Under the pieces are notes generated by a model that saw nothing but the letters and a program-made list of their open reading frames with translations, made no database searches and was not told the DNA's origin. From Bradyrhizobium sp. 170 (GTDB lineage Bacteria > Pseudomonadota > Alphaproteobacteria > Rhizobiales > Xanthobacteraceae): a stretch of 64,000 nucleotides of DNA. Position 1 is the stretch's first letter. Every line of letters starts with the position of its first letter. Positions 1 to 9,624 of the stretch are shown one piece after another. The translations under genes and the position numbers were made by a program. The stretch lies in assembly GCF_023101085.1 (NCBI RefSeq), contig NZ_CP064703.1, positions 3,906,001-3,970,000 on the forward strand, given 5' to 3'.

Positions 1-631
1 CGAAGTTGATGCCCGCCAGCAAGGTGCCGAGACCGGAGATTTGCAATGACCACAGATAGTAGTCGACGCCGACGCCGGGCGAATACTGTAATTCGCTGAG
101 TGGCGGATAACCCCACCAGCCGGCTTTCGAGAACTCGCCGACCGCCAACGAAAGGTTGATCAACAGCGCGCCCGAGGCGGTCAGCCAAAAGCTGACGGAG
201 TTGAGGGTGGGGAAGGCGACATCGCGAATGCCAAGCTGCAGCGGCACCGCGAAGTTCATGATTCCCACCACGAATGGCATCGCCATGAAGAAGATCATGA
301 TCGTGCCGTGCGCCGAGAAGATCTGGTCAAAATGTTCGGGCGGCAGATATCCCTGTGCACCGCCGGCGGCAACCGCCTGCTGCGCGCGCATCATGATCGC
401 GTCGCTGAAGCCGCGCAGCATCATGACGAGCGCCAGTATGCAATACATGACGCCGATGCGCTTGTGGTCGACCGAGGTGAGCCATTCGCGCCATAGATAG
501 AGCCAGGCTCCCTTCGTCGTGATGAATCCGAGGACAGCCACCACGACAAGGACCATGAACGCTGTTGCGCCCATGATGATCGGCTCATGGAGGGGAATCG
601 CGTTCCAATCAAGCTTGCCAAGGAGATTCAT
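1..631 (-). CDS. cyoB: Cytochrome bo3-type quinol oxidase subunit I, 5' part only
   Basis: Heme-copper oxidase subunit I, the catalytic proton-pumping subunit of a quinol oxidase in the inner membrane. Only the first 210 or so codons are present because the window edge cuts the gene; the family is usually about 660 residues. Visible marks are the [10 protein letters not shown] stretch before the first conserved helix, and [15 protein letters not shown], whose His is a low-spin heme ligand. The ATG lies in an ATGA overlap with the cyoA stop, so the two are probably translationally coupled. The quinol-oxidase assignment rests mainly on the neighbouring subunit II, which lacks CuA ligands. Confidence 0.93.
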   Translation of the reverse strand, partial: MNLLGKLDWNAIPLHEPIIMGATAFMVLVVVAVLGFITTKGAWLYLWREWLTSVDHKRIGVMYCILALVMMLRGFSDAIMMRAQQAVAAGGAQGYLPPEHFDQIFSAHGTIMIFFMAMPFVVGIMNFAVPLQLGIRDVAFPTLNSVSFWLTASGALLINLSLAVGEFSKAGWWGYPPLSELQYSPGVGVDYYLWSLQISGLGTLLAGINF

Positions 632-1506
632 CGTTCTGCCCTCTGCGATGTTGAACAAATTGATAGAGAGGATTCTTGTGTGCCCATGCCAGCGTTGACG
701 ATGCTGCCGAACAGACCGGAGGCGACGGCGCGATAGGTGAATGGAGCGACCGCCTTGCTCGGTTTGACCAGGTCGGCATAAGCCTGCTTATCGAGTGCCG
801 AACCAGTCTCGCGGGTCTGGCGAACCCATTGCGCAAATCCGTCGTCCGTCACTGCATCGACCGTAAAGTGCATGTCGGCAAAGCCGTCACCGCTGAACAT
901 GGTGGATAGCCCTGGATAGGTTCCGAGATGGTCGGCCTGCAGGTGGAGGCGCGTCGCCATTCCGGACATCGTGTAGATCTGGCTGCCGAGCTGAGGCACG
1001 TGGAAGCTGTTCATGACGCTCGATGAGGTCAGTTCGAAGCTGATCGGCGTGCCAACCGGTACGACCAGCTTGTTGACGCTCGCGATCCCCTGCTCGGGAT
1101 AGATGAAGAGCCATTTCCAGTCGAGTGAGACGACCTGAACGGTGATGGGCGTGACCGTTGAACTAATCGGCTTCCCTGGATCAAGGTCGTGTGAGCCGAC
1201 CCACGCGACGCCGCCCACGAGCAGCACTGTCATGGCGGGGATCGACCAAACCAGCAGCTCGAGACGCCCGGAATACTCGAAATCCGGCAAGTAGGCTGCG
1301 CGCCGATTCGATGCGCGAAACCAGTAGCCGACGGCGAGCGTGGCGAGGATCGTCGGAACAACGATCGCCAGCATGATGCCGAGCGAGTTGAGCAGAATTT
1401 GTCGCTCGGCGAGGGCAATCGGCCCTTTTGGGTCGAGCACGCCTTCGGTGCAGCCACCGAGCGTCGCGGCACCGATCAGGACCACAGCAAGCAAACCATA
1501 TCGCAT
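628..1506 (-). CDS. cyoA: Quinol oxidase subunit II, lipoprotein
   Basis: Subunit II of a bo3-type quinol oxidase, 292 residues. It begins with a lipoprotein signal whose lipobox LGGC places the lipidated Cys at residue 19. Two membrane helices follow, then a periplasmic cupredoxin domain. The C-terminal half has [11 protein letters not shown] where cytochrome c oxidases carry the CuA Cys/His ligands, so it should accept electrons from quinol and not cytochrome c. The start chosen is the Met directly before the lipobox signal; an upstream extension in the same frame lacks signal-peptide character. It starts one base after the cyoE stop and overlaps cyoB by four bases. Confidence 0.95.
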   Translation of the reverse strand: MRYGLLAVVLIGAATLGGCTEGVLDPKGPIALAERQILLNSLGIMLAIVVPTILATLAVGYWFRASNRRAAYLPDFEYSGRLELLVWSIPAMTVLLVGGVAWVGSHDLDPGKPISSTVTPITVQVVSLDWKWLFIYPEQGIASVNKLVVPVGTPISFELTSSSVMNSFHVPQLGSQIYTMSGMATRLHLQADHLGTYPGLSTMFSGDGFADMHFTVDAVTDDGFAQWVRQTRETGSALDKQAYADLVKPSKAVAPFTYRAVASGLFGSIVNAGMGTQESSLSICSTSQRAER

Positions 1507-1507
1507 G

Positions 1508-2575
1508 TTAGACCTCGCCTGTGCTGAGGTTGATGAAACTGTGCGTGCTGCGAACGGCGCCTGGCAGGAGCTCGGCATGCACCGATCCGACGATGTAGCC
1601 ACTAAGCGACGACCGCATGGGCGACAATGAGCCACCACCGTGGTCGACCAGGAGCGCTGCAAACAGCACGAACAAGTAGGGGATGGAGAACGCGAATAGC
1701 CTATGAGGAGCACGGCGATCGGTCCCAATGCTCCTGTTCAGCTGAAGTGCGAGCAGAAGGAAAAGCGCGCCGCAGATCGCGGCGATCGCGCCATAGATGG
1801 TCCCTGCAAATCCGAGCACCCAGGGCAGCTCCGAGGCAAGAACCAGGAGACCGCTATAGATCAGGATCTGGCGCGTTGTTGCAGCACGTCCGGCGACAAC
1901 CGGCAGCATCGGCACGCTTGCACGCGCATAGTCGTCGGTGCGATTAAGCGCCAGGGCCCAGAAATGGGGGGGCGTCCAAAGGAATATAATGAGGAATAGC
2001 GTAAGCGGCTCGAGCCCGATTTCTCCCGTTGCCGCGGCCCATCCGATAACGGGCGGCAGCGCACCGGCGGCACCGCCGATGACGATGTTCTGTTTCGTGG
2101 CGCGCTTCAGCCATGCCGTGTACACGACAACATAGAAGAGGATCGTGCAGGCCAACAGCGCGGCTGCCGCGAGGTTCGTCGCGAGAGCGAGAGCCACGAC
2201 TGCGATAGTGCCAAGGACAACTCCAAAGACGAGTGCCTCGACCTTCGAGACCCTGCTCCGGGGAATTGGCCGCATCGCGGTGCGGGTCATGACCGCATCG
2301 ATATCGGCGTCGTACCACATGTTGAGCGCGCCAGCGGCTCCGGCCCCGGCGGCGATGCAGAGAACCGCAATAAAAGCGCGCAAGGGATCGAGCTGATCAT
2401 GTGTACTGATCAGTCCAACGACCGCGGTGAAGACAGCGAGCAGCATGACGCGCGGTTTGGTGAGCTCGAAGAAGTCGGACAAACGCCGATGTTCGGCGAG
2501 ACGGTCCGCGGAATGAGAAGACACGGGAACAGCCGGCCTTTCGCAAAATTGGTCAGCGATGGTCTTGACGTTCAT
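1508..2575 (-). CDS. cyoE: Protoheme IX farnesyltransferase
   Basis: Makes heme O from protoheme IX and farnesyl diphosphate for the oxidase encoded downstream. It is a polytopic UbiA-family prenyltransferase; the aspartate-rich signature NMWYDADIDAVMTRT and the SDFFELTKPRV entry are visible. Length is 355 residues, somewhat longer than usual because of an N-terminal extension of about 50 residues. The ATG chosen has a GGAG eight bases upstream; an ATG at 2614 has a weaker site. Gene order cyoE-cyoA-cyoB differs from the enterobacterial cyoABCDE order, so the assembly enzyme would be translated first. The symbol ctaB would be equally valid. Confidence 0.93.
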   Translation of the reverse strand: MNVKTIADQFCERPAVPVSSHSADRLAEHRRLSDFFELTKPRVMLLAVFTAVVGLISTHDQLDPLRAFIAVLCIAAGAGAAGALNMWYDADIDAVMTRTAMRPIPRSRVSKVEALVFGVVLGTIAVVALALATNLAAAALLACTILFYVVVYTAWLKRATKQNIVIGGAAGALPPVIGWAAATGEIGLEPLTLFLIIFLWTPPHFWALALNRTDDYARASVPMLPVVAGRAATTRQILIYSGLLVLASELPWVLGFAGTIYGAIAAICGALFLLLALQLNRSIGTDRRAPHRLFAFSIPYLFVLFAALLVDHGGGSLSPMRSSLSGYIVGSVHAELLPGAVRSTHSFINLSTGEV

Positions 2576-4252
2576 TGCGCTTGCTCCGGTTGATCCGAAA
2601 ATGAGAGACGTCATCGTCGCACCAGACGAACGGTGGGGAACCACTGGTTCCGCATATGCGTCTGGAAGAGTTCATGGTGGCTCGCGCATGCATGATCGAC
2701 TGACACGAACTCGCTAAGAGCTCCGCAGCAAAGTGATGCGAATGCTGGCGATGGTCTTGAATGCGATTGCCGCGGCTGGAACAGCTTTGTCCTCCAGGGG
2801 ACCTACCAGCTGCTGGCTATGGCCGATCCTCTTCCGGGGCGGCCGCCATGCTGCGATGTCCGCTCCCTAGGCGGATGCAGGCCCCTCCAGACGGCGCGCT
2901 GGCCGAATGGAAGGTCAACGAGCACCAGCTGGTTTGATCGACGCGATCCTTGACCCGAGGGCCCTAGAGTTTTTGTATCCCCGGCCAAATCTGGTGACCG
3001 CACCGGATGACCGGCTGAATTTGCCTGTTATGTCGTGACGATACCCAATTAACCTAAAATATTTCCCTGTTAGCTGGAGTAGGGAATTGACGCGAAGCGC
3101 TGCAGTGCAGCTGCTTTCTTGGCTACACGTCATGTCTCCGAGCCGCCAAACCGGCGGTTTCCCTGTAGAATTCCCTGTTAGCAGGGAAACTGCCTGGAGA
3201 CAGGCGCGGTCACCACTGCGTCGCCAGCCAGCCATTCCTGTTTTTTAGAGAATTTCGTTTTCTTGACGAGAAAGGCCCACCAAATGCGGGCTTTTCTTAT
3301 CCTGGAAAGTCTCCGGAGACCGGCGTTCGCACTTTTTGGCCAAAAATTCCCGAAAGTCTCCAGCCGAATCTAGGAAAACTCCCGTTTTTTGGAGACCCGC
3401 CTTGGAGACCGAAGAATAAGTCCACTGCGCGCTAGTGGTGGCATTGAGTTTCAGTCTTGATCGTTCGGTTTCAGGTTGTCGCAGCAGTGACGACGCAGAT
3501 CGCAATGTTGCAGGTAGTCTCGTGACCTCTTTGCGCCCCCTCAGAAATGTAAGCCGATCAAGGAGCGCTGATTCCGGTGGCCTCGCCACAGCGCGTTTTC
3601 TATGCTAACGCCGCCGATTCCTCGATGGCTCTTCACAGCTCTAGGCGAGACCAAGACCATTGCGTTATTTTCAGTATCGATGGATCAAATCATCGGTTTG
3701 ACGGTGGGATCGAATGGTCGTTGGTGTCCAAAGATTCGCGGCATGACTCTTGTTTGGACCATCAACGCGCCGGACGCAGGAGCTGATCGCATGCTCTCGA
3801 TTGAAGATATGGTCTGGAACAGCCAGAGGACGTTAGTATCAGCCACCGGCGATCGGACGCTCGGTCAAAGCCAGGGAGCCTCCCGGCAGGTTCGCATGCG
3901 CGGGTGCGGGCTTTGGGATGATCTCCAAGCGTCACCTTTTCAAAGGCACTTTTGGGGTCGAAATGCACCTTATGCCTTGACAGATCCTTGCAACCCATTG
4001 AAATCGCAACAAATGCGTGCGCCCTCCGAGCGCACCATACCCAGGCTTTCCCTTGAAATCGGGTCTCAGGTCAGACCCGTGCGCTTGGCGAGGAAAATCA
4101 AGCACCTGCCAGCATTACGCTTCAGAACGGACCCTTCGGTACGGTACGACCACTATTTGCAAGCGAATTGGCGGTTATGCTTCCGGTTGCGCCGCAGCCG
4201 GCTCGACGGCTGGCGTCAAGCGAGGAGAAGCGTCGGCGATGACGGGAGTTGG
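2576..4252. other. Long gene-poor region with repeated short motifs
   Basis: No open frame here has recognisable protein features; those present are short or overlap each other on both strands. The stretch contains four copies of TTCCCTGTTA-like sequence (about 3021, 3063, 3159 and 3171; the last forms an inverted repeat at 3171-3188). It also has several GGAGAC/GTCTCC motifs between 3196 and 3408, including the palindrome GTCTCCGGAGAC at 3309-3320. The promoter of the cyo operon should lie near 2600-2750. The 43-bp repeat copy A lies at 3995-4037. The function of the rest is unknown; it resembles a relic region at the edge of a mobile segment. Confidence 0.6.
3995..4037 (+). repeat. 43-bp direct repeat, copy A
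   Basis: Begins CCATTGAAATCGCAAC and ends CCCTCCGAGCGCACCA. It matches the copy at 12226-12268 in the same orientation at 41 of 43 positions, differing only in the dinucleotide before CGCCCTCC. The last 16 bases resemble the 3' strand of a tRNA acceptor stem plus CCA, as in many integration sites, but no complete tRNA is present. The two copies bracket the TetR/RND/FabF cassette. Weaker similarity seems to continue leftward beyond the repeat in both copies. Confidence 0.75.
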
Positions 4253-5515
4253 TCATTGCCAACGTCGAAAGATGACGCTGGCGTTGACGCCCCCGAAACC
4301 GAATCCGTTCGAAATCGCATGCTCCATCGTCATGCGCCTTGCCTCGCGGGCCACGATGTCGACGCCTTCCGCGGCCGGATCGCCGTTTTCGAGATTGAGA
4401 GTGGGCGGCGCGACCTGGTCGCGCAGTGCGAGGATCGTGAAGATGGCTTCCGCTCCCCCAGCCGCGCCGAGCAGATGACCGGTCGCCGATTTGGTGGCGC
4501 TTACGGCAATTTCTCCCTCGCGGCCGAAGACGGTTTTGATCGCTTCAAGTTCGGAAACGTCGCCAACCGGCGTGGAAGTGGAATGGGCGTTGAGATGCTG
4601 GACATCGGCGGGCTTGAGCCCGGCCTGTCGCAAGGCGCCTTCCATGGCGCGGCGCGCCCCGTCGCCGTCCTCGGGGCCTGACGTGATGTGGTAGGCATCT
4701 GCCGTCGTGCCATAGCCGACGATTTCGGCGATCGGCTTGGCGCCGCGGCGGATCGCGTGCTCAAGTTCTTCAATGACGAGGACGCCGGCGCCTTCGCCCA
4801 TGACGAAGCCGTCGCGGTGCCGGTCGAACGGGCGGGATGCGCGGGCCGGCATTTCATTGAAGCCCGTCGAAAGTGCCCGGGCGGCGGCGAAGCCGCCGAG
4901 GCTCACGAGATCGATGCAGGCTTCCGAGCCACCGCAGACCGCGACATCGGCTTCTCCCGAACGAATGAGGCGTGCGGCATCGCCGATCGCCTGCACGCTT
5001 GCGGCGCAGGCGGTGACCGGCGCGCCGATCGGACCCTTGAAACCGTAGCGGATAGAGATGTGACCAGCCGCGAGATTTGCAAGAAAAGACGGCACCGTGA
5101 AGGGCGAGAGACGCCGGACACCGCGCTGATCCACCGTGCGGACCGCCTCAACGATCGCCGGAAAACCTCCAATGCCCGATGCGATCACGGTTGCCGTGCG
5201 CTCCAGCGAATGCGTGTCGGAAGGGGTCCAGGCTGCCTGTGAAATGGCCTCGGATGCAGCGGCGAGGGCGAATAGGATGAAGCGATCCATCCTTCGCTGA
5301 TCTTTGGGAGGAACGGTCAGATCCGGATCGAAGCCTCCATCCGGATCGTCGGCCTTTATTGGCACGATGCCAGCGACCCGGGCGGGAAGGGCAGCCGCCC
5401 ATTCCGGGAGTGCGGTAAGTCCTGAACGGGCCGATAGCAGCCGGGACCACGCCAACTCACTGCCGCAGCCCAGCGGTGATACCAATCCCAATCCCGTAAC
5501 GACGACGCGACGCAT
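4253..5515 (-). CDS. fabF: FabF-like 3-oxoacyl-ACP synthase (KAS II type)
   Basis: Condensing enzyme that extends an acyl chain with malonyl-ACP, 420 residues, full length. The thiolase-fold catalytic triad is intact: Cys170 in VTACAAS, His311 in NAHSTSTPVGD and His347 in SATGHLLGAAGG, with a GFGFGG loop near the C-terminus. The usual NAHGTST is NAHSTST here and the Cys neighbourhood (TACAASVQ) departs from housekeeping FabF (TACATG), so this is probably a specialised paralogue. It is the last gene of the cassette, 37 bp after the dehydrogenase. No acyl carrier protein gene is adjacent, so it would need to use a host ACP. Substrate unknown. Confidence 0.88.
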   Translation of the reverse strand: MRRVVVTGLGLVSPLGCGSELAWSRLLSARSGLTALPEWAAALPARVAGIVPIKADDPDGGFDPDLTVPPKDQRRMDRFILFALAAASEAISQAAWTPSDTHSLERTATVIASGIGGFPAIVEAVRTVDQRGVRRLSPFTVPSFLANLAAGHISIRYGFKGPIGAPVTACAASVQAIGDAARLIRSGEADVAVCGGSEACIDLVSLGGFAAARALSTGFNEMPARASRPFDRHRDGFVMGEGAGVLVIEELEHAIRRGAKPIAEIVGYGTTADAYHITSGPEDGDGARRAMEGALRQAGLKPADVQHLNAHSTSTPVGDVSELEAIKTVFGREGEIAVSATKSATGHLLGAAGGAEAIFTILALRDQVAPPTLNLENGDPAAEGVDIVAREARRMTMEHAISNGFGFGGVNASVIFRRWQ

Positions 5516-5552
5516 GATGAGATTACCTTTGAGGTCGGCTTAAACAGTCCGG

Positions 5553-6365
5553 CTACGCTGGTAACCCCATCTGCTTGCGGAGGCTTTTGTCAAACATCCG
5601 TTCAGGAACGAAGCGACGCAGGATGCTCACCTGCCGCGCCATCCTACCGCAGGTGTATCGCAGACGGGGCGAGGTGGTCGTCGCGGCTTCTACGACCCTC
5701 TCGGCAACAATCTCGGGACTGTCGGCTGTCTTCATGACCTCGCGCATGAGCGTGCTGGACCGCGTTCGCGCCGGGACGTATGCGTCTAGGCCACGATCCG
5801 GAAGCACCATGTTTTGTTCGAACGAAGTTCGGGTATACGCCGGCTCAAGCAAGCAAATTCGAATGCCGAAGGTCCGCACCTCGTGATCCAGGGACTCCGA
5901 GTATCCTTCGAGAGCATGCTTCGTGGAGGAGTAGAGGGCCGAGAATGGGGCAGGTATTAAGCCCATGACCGAACTTATATTGACGATCCGTCCCGCTTTT
6001 TGACTTCGCATCACAGGGAGAACCGCGTTGGTCATGCGGATCACTCCGAAAAGGTTTACGTCGAACAACGCTTGGGCTTGTTGCACCGACGATTCTTCAG
6101 CTCCGGCAAGCAGGCCGGTTCCCGCGTTGTTCACCAGAACGTCGATCCTGCCCGCCGTATCGAGCACCTTGTCGACGACGGCCTTGACTGATGCGTCGTC
6201 CGTTACATCGCAGGGGATCATCGTAATGCCGTCCGCGATACTTGCGACGGCCCGCCGGCTCGTGCCGAAAACGCGGAATCCAGCTTGACGCAACGCCTTT
6301 GCCGAAGCATGCCCGATTCCTGTTGCAGCCCCGGTTACAATCGCCACTTTGCCGTCTTGTCGCAT
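5553..6365 (-). CDS. Short-chain dehydrogenase/reductase
   Basis: Classical SDR of 270 residues with a Rossmann fold. It has the cofactor motif TGAATGIG at 11-18, NNAG at 79-82, a catalytic Ser in NISSVMG near 131, and YSSTK with Tyr145 and Lys149. It is predicted to be a cytoplasmic NAD(P)-dependent oxidoreductase. A good GGAGG site precedes the ATG. It sits between the RND pump and the FabF-like gene with gaps of 63 and 37 bp, consistent with one transcript. Beside a ketosynthase it could act as a ketoacyl reductase, but the sequence alone does not fix the substrate. Confidence 0.9.
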   Translation of the reverse strand: MRQDGKVAIVTGAATGIGHASAKALRQAGFRVFGTSRRAVASIADGITMIPCDVTDDASVKAVVDKVLDTAGRIDVLVNNAGTGLLAGAEESSVQQAQALFDVNLFGVIRMTNAVLPVMRSQKAGRIVNISSVMGLIPAPFSALYSSTKHALEGYSESLDHEVRTFGIRICLLEPAYTRTSFEQNMVLPDRGLDAYVPARTRSSTLMREVMKTADSPEIVAERVVEAATTTSPRLRYTCGRMARQVSILRRFVPERMFDKSLRKQMGLPA

Positions 6366-6428
6366 GGAAAGCCTCCATCGATGCTATTGAGCGTTAGAAG
6401 TTGAACTGTCTCTTCCGAAAAGGGAGCC

Positions 6429-9400
6429 CTATTCGGCAGCCATTGCTGTTCGCAATTCCGGCTGCTCACTCAAGTCCTCATAGATTTCATCTGTAGTCGG
6501 CTTGATCCGAAACCACGCGGCATAAAGCGCAGGAAGGAACAGCAGGATCAGAACCGTGCCGACCGCCGTGCCGCCGATCAGCGTGTAGGCCATCGACCCC
6601 CAGAAGACGGAATGCGTGAGGGGAATGAAGGCCAGCACGGCGGCAAGTGCGGTCAGGATCACGGGCCTCGTGCGTTGCACCGTGGCCTCGATGACCGCGT
6701 GATAGTCATCAAGGCCGGCAGCACGGTTCTCCTTGATTTGTTCGGTCAGGATCAGCGTATTGCGCATCAGGATGCCCGCCAGTCCTATCAGGCCCAGAAT
6801 GGCGTTGAATCCGAAGGGCTGGTTAAAGGCGAGCAACATCGGCACGACGCCGACGAGGCCAAGCGGTGCCGTCAGCATGACCATGGTCATCGTCGAGAAG
6901 GATCGTACCTGCAGCATGGTGACGATCAGCATGGCGGCGATCATGGCGGGAAAGATCGTCGCCAATGCGTCATTGGCCTTGGTTGCCTCCTCGATCGATC
7001 CGCCCAATTCGATGCGATAGCCGGCCGGAAGGGATGCGATCAGCGGCTCAAGGGCCGTCTTGATCTCCTTTGAAACCTCTGGAGGCTGGGTCGCCTCATT
7101 GATGTCCGAGCGAATCGTGACGACGGGCGTGCGATCGCGGCGCTTCATGATCGGCTCTTCCAGACGGATTTCCGAATGGCCGATCTGCTCGAGCGGAATC
7201 GGGCGGCCGTCCCGGCTCATCAGTGAGAAATCCGCCAGACGCGTCGGATCCAGCCGCTCGCGGCCGGCGCTGCGTGCCACGATGGGGACATTGCGAATGT
7301 CTTCGCGGACCTGCGTGATGGCGACGCCGGTAAGGAGGAACTGCAGTTGCCGGCCCACCTCCGCTGGCGAGAGGCCGATCAGGTTCAGTCGATCCTGATC
7401 AGGGATGAAGCGGAGCACTGGGGTGCGATCACCCCAATCGCGGCTTGCTTGCCGCACATCGGGAACGCCACGCATGATTCCGAGAGCTTTTTCAGAGATC
7501 GCGTACAATTGCGCGGGATCAGGCCCCATGACGCGAAACTCGACCGGGAATGGCGTATAGGGTCCGAACACAAGCTGCGTGACGCGCACATTGGCCTCAG
7601 GTGCAAGCCCCTGCGACACCGCCTCTCGGAGCCGGTGCTTCAAAGCCTCGCGCGCCTCCGCGTCCGGTGTAAGCACGACGACCTTGGCGAAGGCCGGATC
7701 AGGCAGCTCCGGCGCCATCGCGAAGAAGAATCGGGGAGCGCCCTGACCGACATAGCTCGTGACGATCTTGGCCTCCGACTGGCCGTGCAGCCAGCGTTCG
7801 AGCTTCTCGACTGTGGCGGTCGTCGTCCCGATGCTGGTACCTTCCGGCAAGCGAACCTCCACCAGCACTTCGGGACGGTCGGACGTCGGGAAGAACTGCT
7901 GCTTGAGGGCGCCCATGCCGGCCCCGGAAAGCGCGAAAGCGATGGCGACGATGCCGCAGGTTACGAACTTGTGGCGCACGGCGAAGGTGATGAGGCTTCG
8001 CAGGCGCCGATAGTTCGGTGTGCCGTAAATCGCGTGGTGACCGCCTTCGACCGGCTTGATCGCGGGCAGCATCTTGACGCCGAGGTAGGGCGTGAAGATC
8101 ACCGCGACGATCCAGGAGACGATCAGGGCGAACCCCACGACCCAGAAGATGTTGCCGGCGTATTCACCGGCCGTCGAGCGCGCGAAGCCCACCGGCAGGA
8201 AGCCGGCGACCGTCACGAGTGTGCCCGACAACATCGGCGCCGCAGTGTGGCTCCACGCGTAGGCCGCCGCCTTGATGCGGTCCATGCCCTCTTCCATTTT
8301 CACCACCATCACCTCGATGGCGATGATGGCGTCGTCCACGAGAAGACCAAGCGCCAGGATGAGGGCGCCGAGCGTGATGCGGTCGAAGAACCGGCCGGTT
8401 TCCAGCATGATGAGGAACACGACGGCAAGCGTCAGGGGGACGGCAGCCGCCACGACGATGCCGACGCGCCAACCGAGGCTGAGCAGGCTCACCAGCAGCA
8501 CCACGCCGAGCGCCATCGCAAACTTCATCATGAATTCGTCAACCGCCGAGGTGATGTTGACGGCCTGGTCGCTGACCTTGGCCAGAGTCATCCCGAGTGG
8601 CAGCGTCCGAGCGATAGCGGCGGACCGCTCCTCCAGCGCCTTGCCGAGCGCGAGGCCATCCCAGCCCTCTTGCATAACCGCTGCGAGCATGACGGAGGGC
8701 TCACCCTGGTGTCGAATGAGGTAGGTGGGAGGATCCTCGTAGCCGCGGCGCACTTCGGCGATGTCGGAGAGTTTCAGCGTCCGTCCCGCAGCGACGATCG
8801 GCGTGTCGGCGATCGCCTGGACGCTGTCATAAGCGCCGTCGACTCGGATGAAGACCTGCGGCCCCTTGGTATCGATCGAGCCTGCCGGTGTGAGGGTGTT
8901 CTGCCGCTGCAAGGCGGCAACGATATCCTGTGCCGACACGCCGAGGGTTGCCAGTTTGGCATAGGAGAACTCGATGAAGATCTGTTCGGGACGTTCACCG
9001 AGGATGTTGATCTTCTTGACGCCGGGCACGTGCAGGAGGTCCTGGCGAATGGTCTCGGCTTGCCTGGCGAGTTCCCGCATCGGCATGCCCTTCGCCTTGA
9101 GGGCATAAAGGGCAAAGCTCACGTCCGAATATTCGTCGTTAACGAAGGGGCCGAGCACACCAGACGGCAGCTTGCGGGCTTCGTCCCCGAGCTTCTTGCG
9201 GGCTTGGTAGAACTCCTCCTGCACGCTCGATGGCGGGGTGCTGTCCTTCAGCGTGAGCATCATATACGCATAACCTGGCCGGGTGGTCGTCTCCACTCGG
9301 TCGTACCAGGTCAGCTCCTGAAGCCGCTTCTCCAACGGTTCGGCGACTTGGTCCTGCATCTCGCGCGCCGTCGCGCCCGGCCATACCGTCGTGACCGTCA

Positions 9401-9539
9401 GGGTTTTGATGGTGAAGGATGGATCCTCCGCCCGCCCGAGCATGATGAAGGCGTAGGCGCCTGCGGCCGCCATCAGGAGGATGAAGAACAAGGTGACGGC
9501 GCGTTCGCGAACGGCGATCGCGGAAAGATTGAGGTTCAT
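6429..9539 (-). CDS. RND-family efflux transporter permease
   Basis: Inner-membrane proton/substrate antiporter of the AcrB/MexF superfamily, 1036 residues, full length. N-terminal helix 1 is followed by a large periplasmic loop. The proton-relay pair Asp402-Asp403 lies in LGLLVDDAIIAIE of helix 4, and a second half repeats the plan (AILGLIGLAGILMRN). The start overlaps the stop of a truncated membrane-fusion fragment by one base (TGATG). Its intact fusion partner lies upstream at 10153-11262. No outer-membrane factor is encoded nearby, so a TolC-like protein from elsewhere would be needed. Substrate cannot be inferred. Confidence 0.95.
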   Translation of the reverse strand: MNLNLSAIAVRERAVTLFFILLMAAAGAYAFIMLGRAEDPSFTIKTLTVTTVWPGATAREMQDQVAEPLEKRLQELTWYDRVETTTRPGYAYMMLTLKDSTPPSSVQEEFYQARKKLGDEARKLPSGVLGPFVNDEYSDVSFALYALKAKGMPMRELARQAETIRQDLLHVPGVKKINILGERPEQIFIEFSYAKLATLGVSAQDIVAALQRQNTLTPAGSIDTKGPQVFIRVDGAYDSVQAIADTPIVAAGRTLKLSDIAEVRRGYEDPPTYLIRHQGEPSVMLAAVMQEGWDGLALGKALEERSAAIARTLPLGMTLAKVSDQAVNITSAVDEFMMKFAMALGVVLLVSLLSLGWRVGIVVAAAVPLTLAVVFLIMLETGRFFDRITLGALILALGLLVDDAIIAIEVMVVKMEEGMDRIKAAAYAWSHTAAPMLSGTLVTVAGFLPVGFARSTAGEYAGNIFWVVGFALIVSWIVAVIFTPYLGVKMLPAIKPVEGGHHAIYGTPNYRRLRSLITFAVRHKFVTCGIVAIAFALSGAGMGALKQQFFPTSDRPEVLVEVRLPEGTSIGTTTATVEKLERWLHGQSEAKIVTSYVGQGAPRFFFAMAPELPDPAFAKVVVLTPDAEAREALKHRLREAVSQGLAPEANVRVTQLVFGPYTPFPVEFRVMGPDPAQLYAISEKALGIMRGVPDVRQASRDWGDRTPVLRFIPDQDRLNLIGLSPAEVGRQLQFLLTGVAITQVREDIRNVPIVARSAGRERLDPTRLADFSLMSRDGRPIPLEQIGHSEIRLEEPIMKRRDRTPVVTIRSDINEATQPPEVSKEIKTALEPLIASLPAGYRIELGGSIEEATKANDALATIFPAMIAAMLIVTMLQVRSFSTMTMVMLTAPLGLVGVVPMLLAFNQPFGFNAILGLIGLAGILMRNTLILTEQIKENRAAGLDDYHAVIEATVQRTRPVILTALAAVLAFIPLTHSVFWGSMAYTLIGGTAVGTVLILLFLPALYAAWFRIKPTTDEIYEDLSEQPELRTAMAAE

Positions 9540-9612
9540 CAGTTGGCCACTCCTATTTCCTCGACGTTCGTCGTGACGCTCGCGCCGTCCTGCAGCAGGT
9601 GGGCGCCGAGTG
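9539..9612 (-). pseudogene. C-terminal remnant of a second membrane-fusion protein
   Basis: Reading toward the RND start, this stretch encodes SLGAHLLQDGASV and ends in a TGA that overlaps the RND ATG. It aligns closely with the C-terminus of the intact fusion protein (SLGAHLLQEGARV). No start or body of such a gene is present; upstream lies the SnoaL-like gene. It looks like the tail of an earlier fusion protein that paired with this pump and was lost by recombination. The left boundary of the homology is approximate. Confidence 0.75.
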
Positions 9613-9624
9613 AACCGCGCTTAC

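Noticed and set aside
4021..4037. A tRNA gene ending in CGAGCGCACCA
   Set aside because: Only an acceptor-like 3' strand is present; there is no T-arm GTTC motif, anticodon arm or 5' strand here or at 12251-12268.
3602..4681. A 359-codon plus-strand frame covering the left repeat
   Set aside because: Its second half is antisense to the FabF gene and the first half has no recognisable features.
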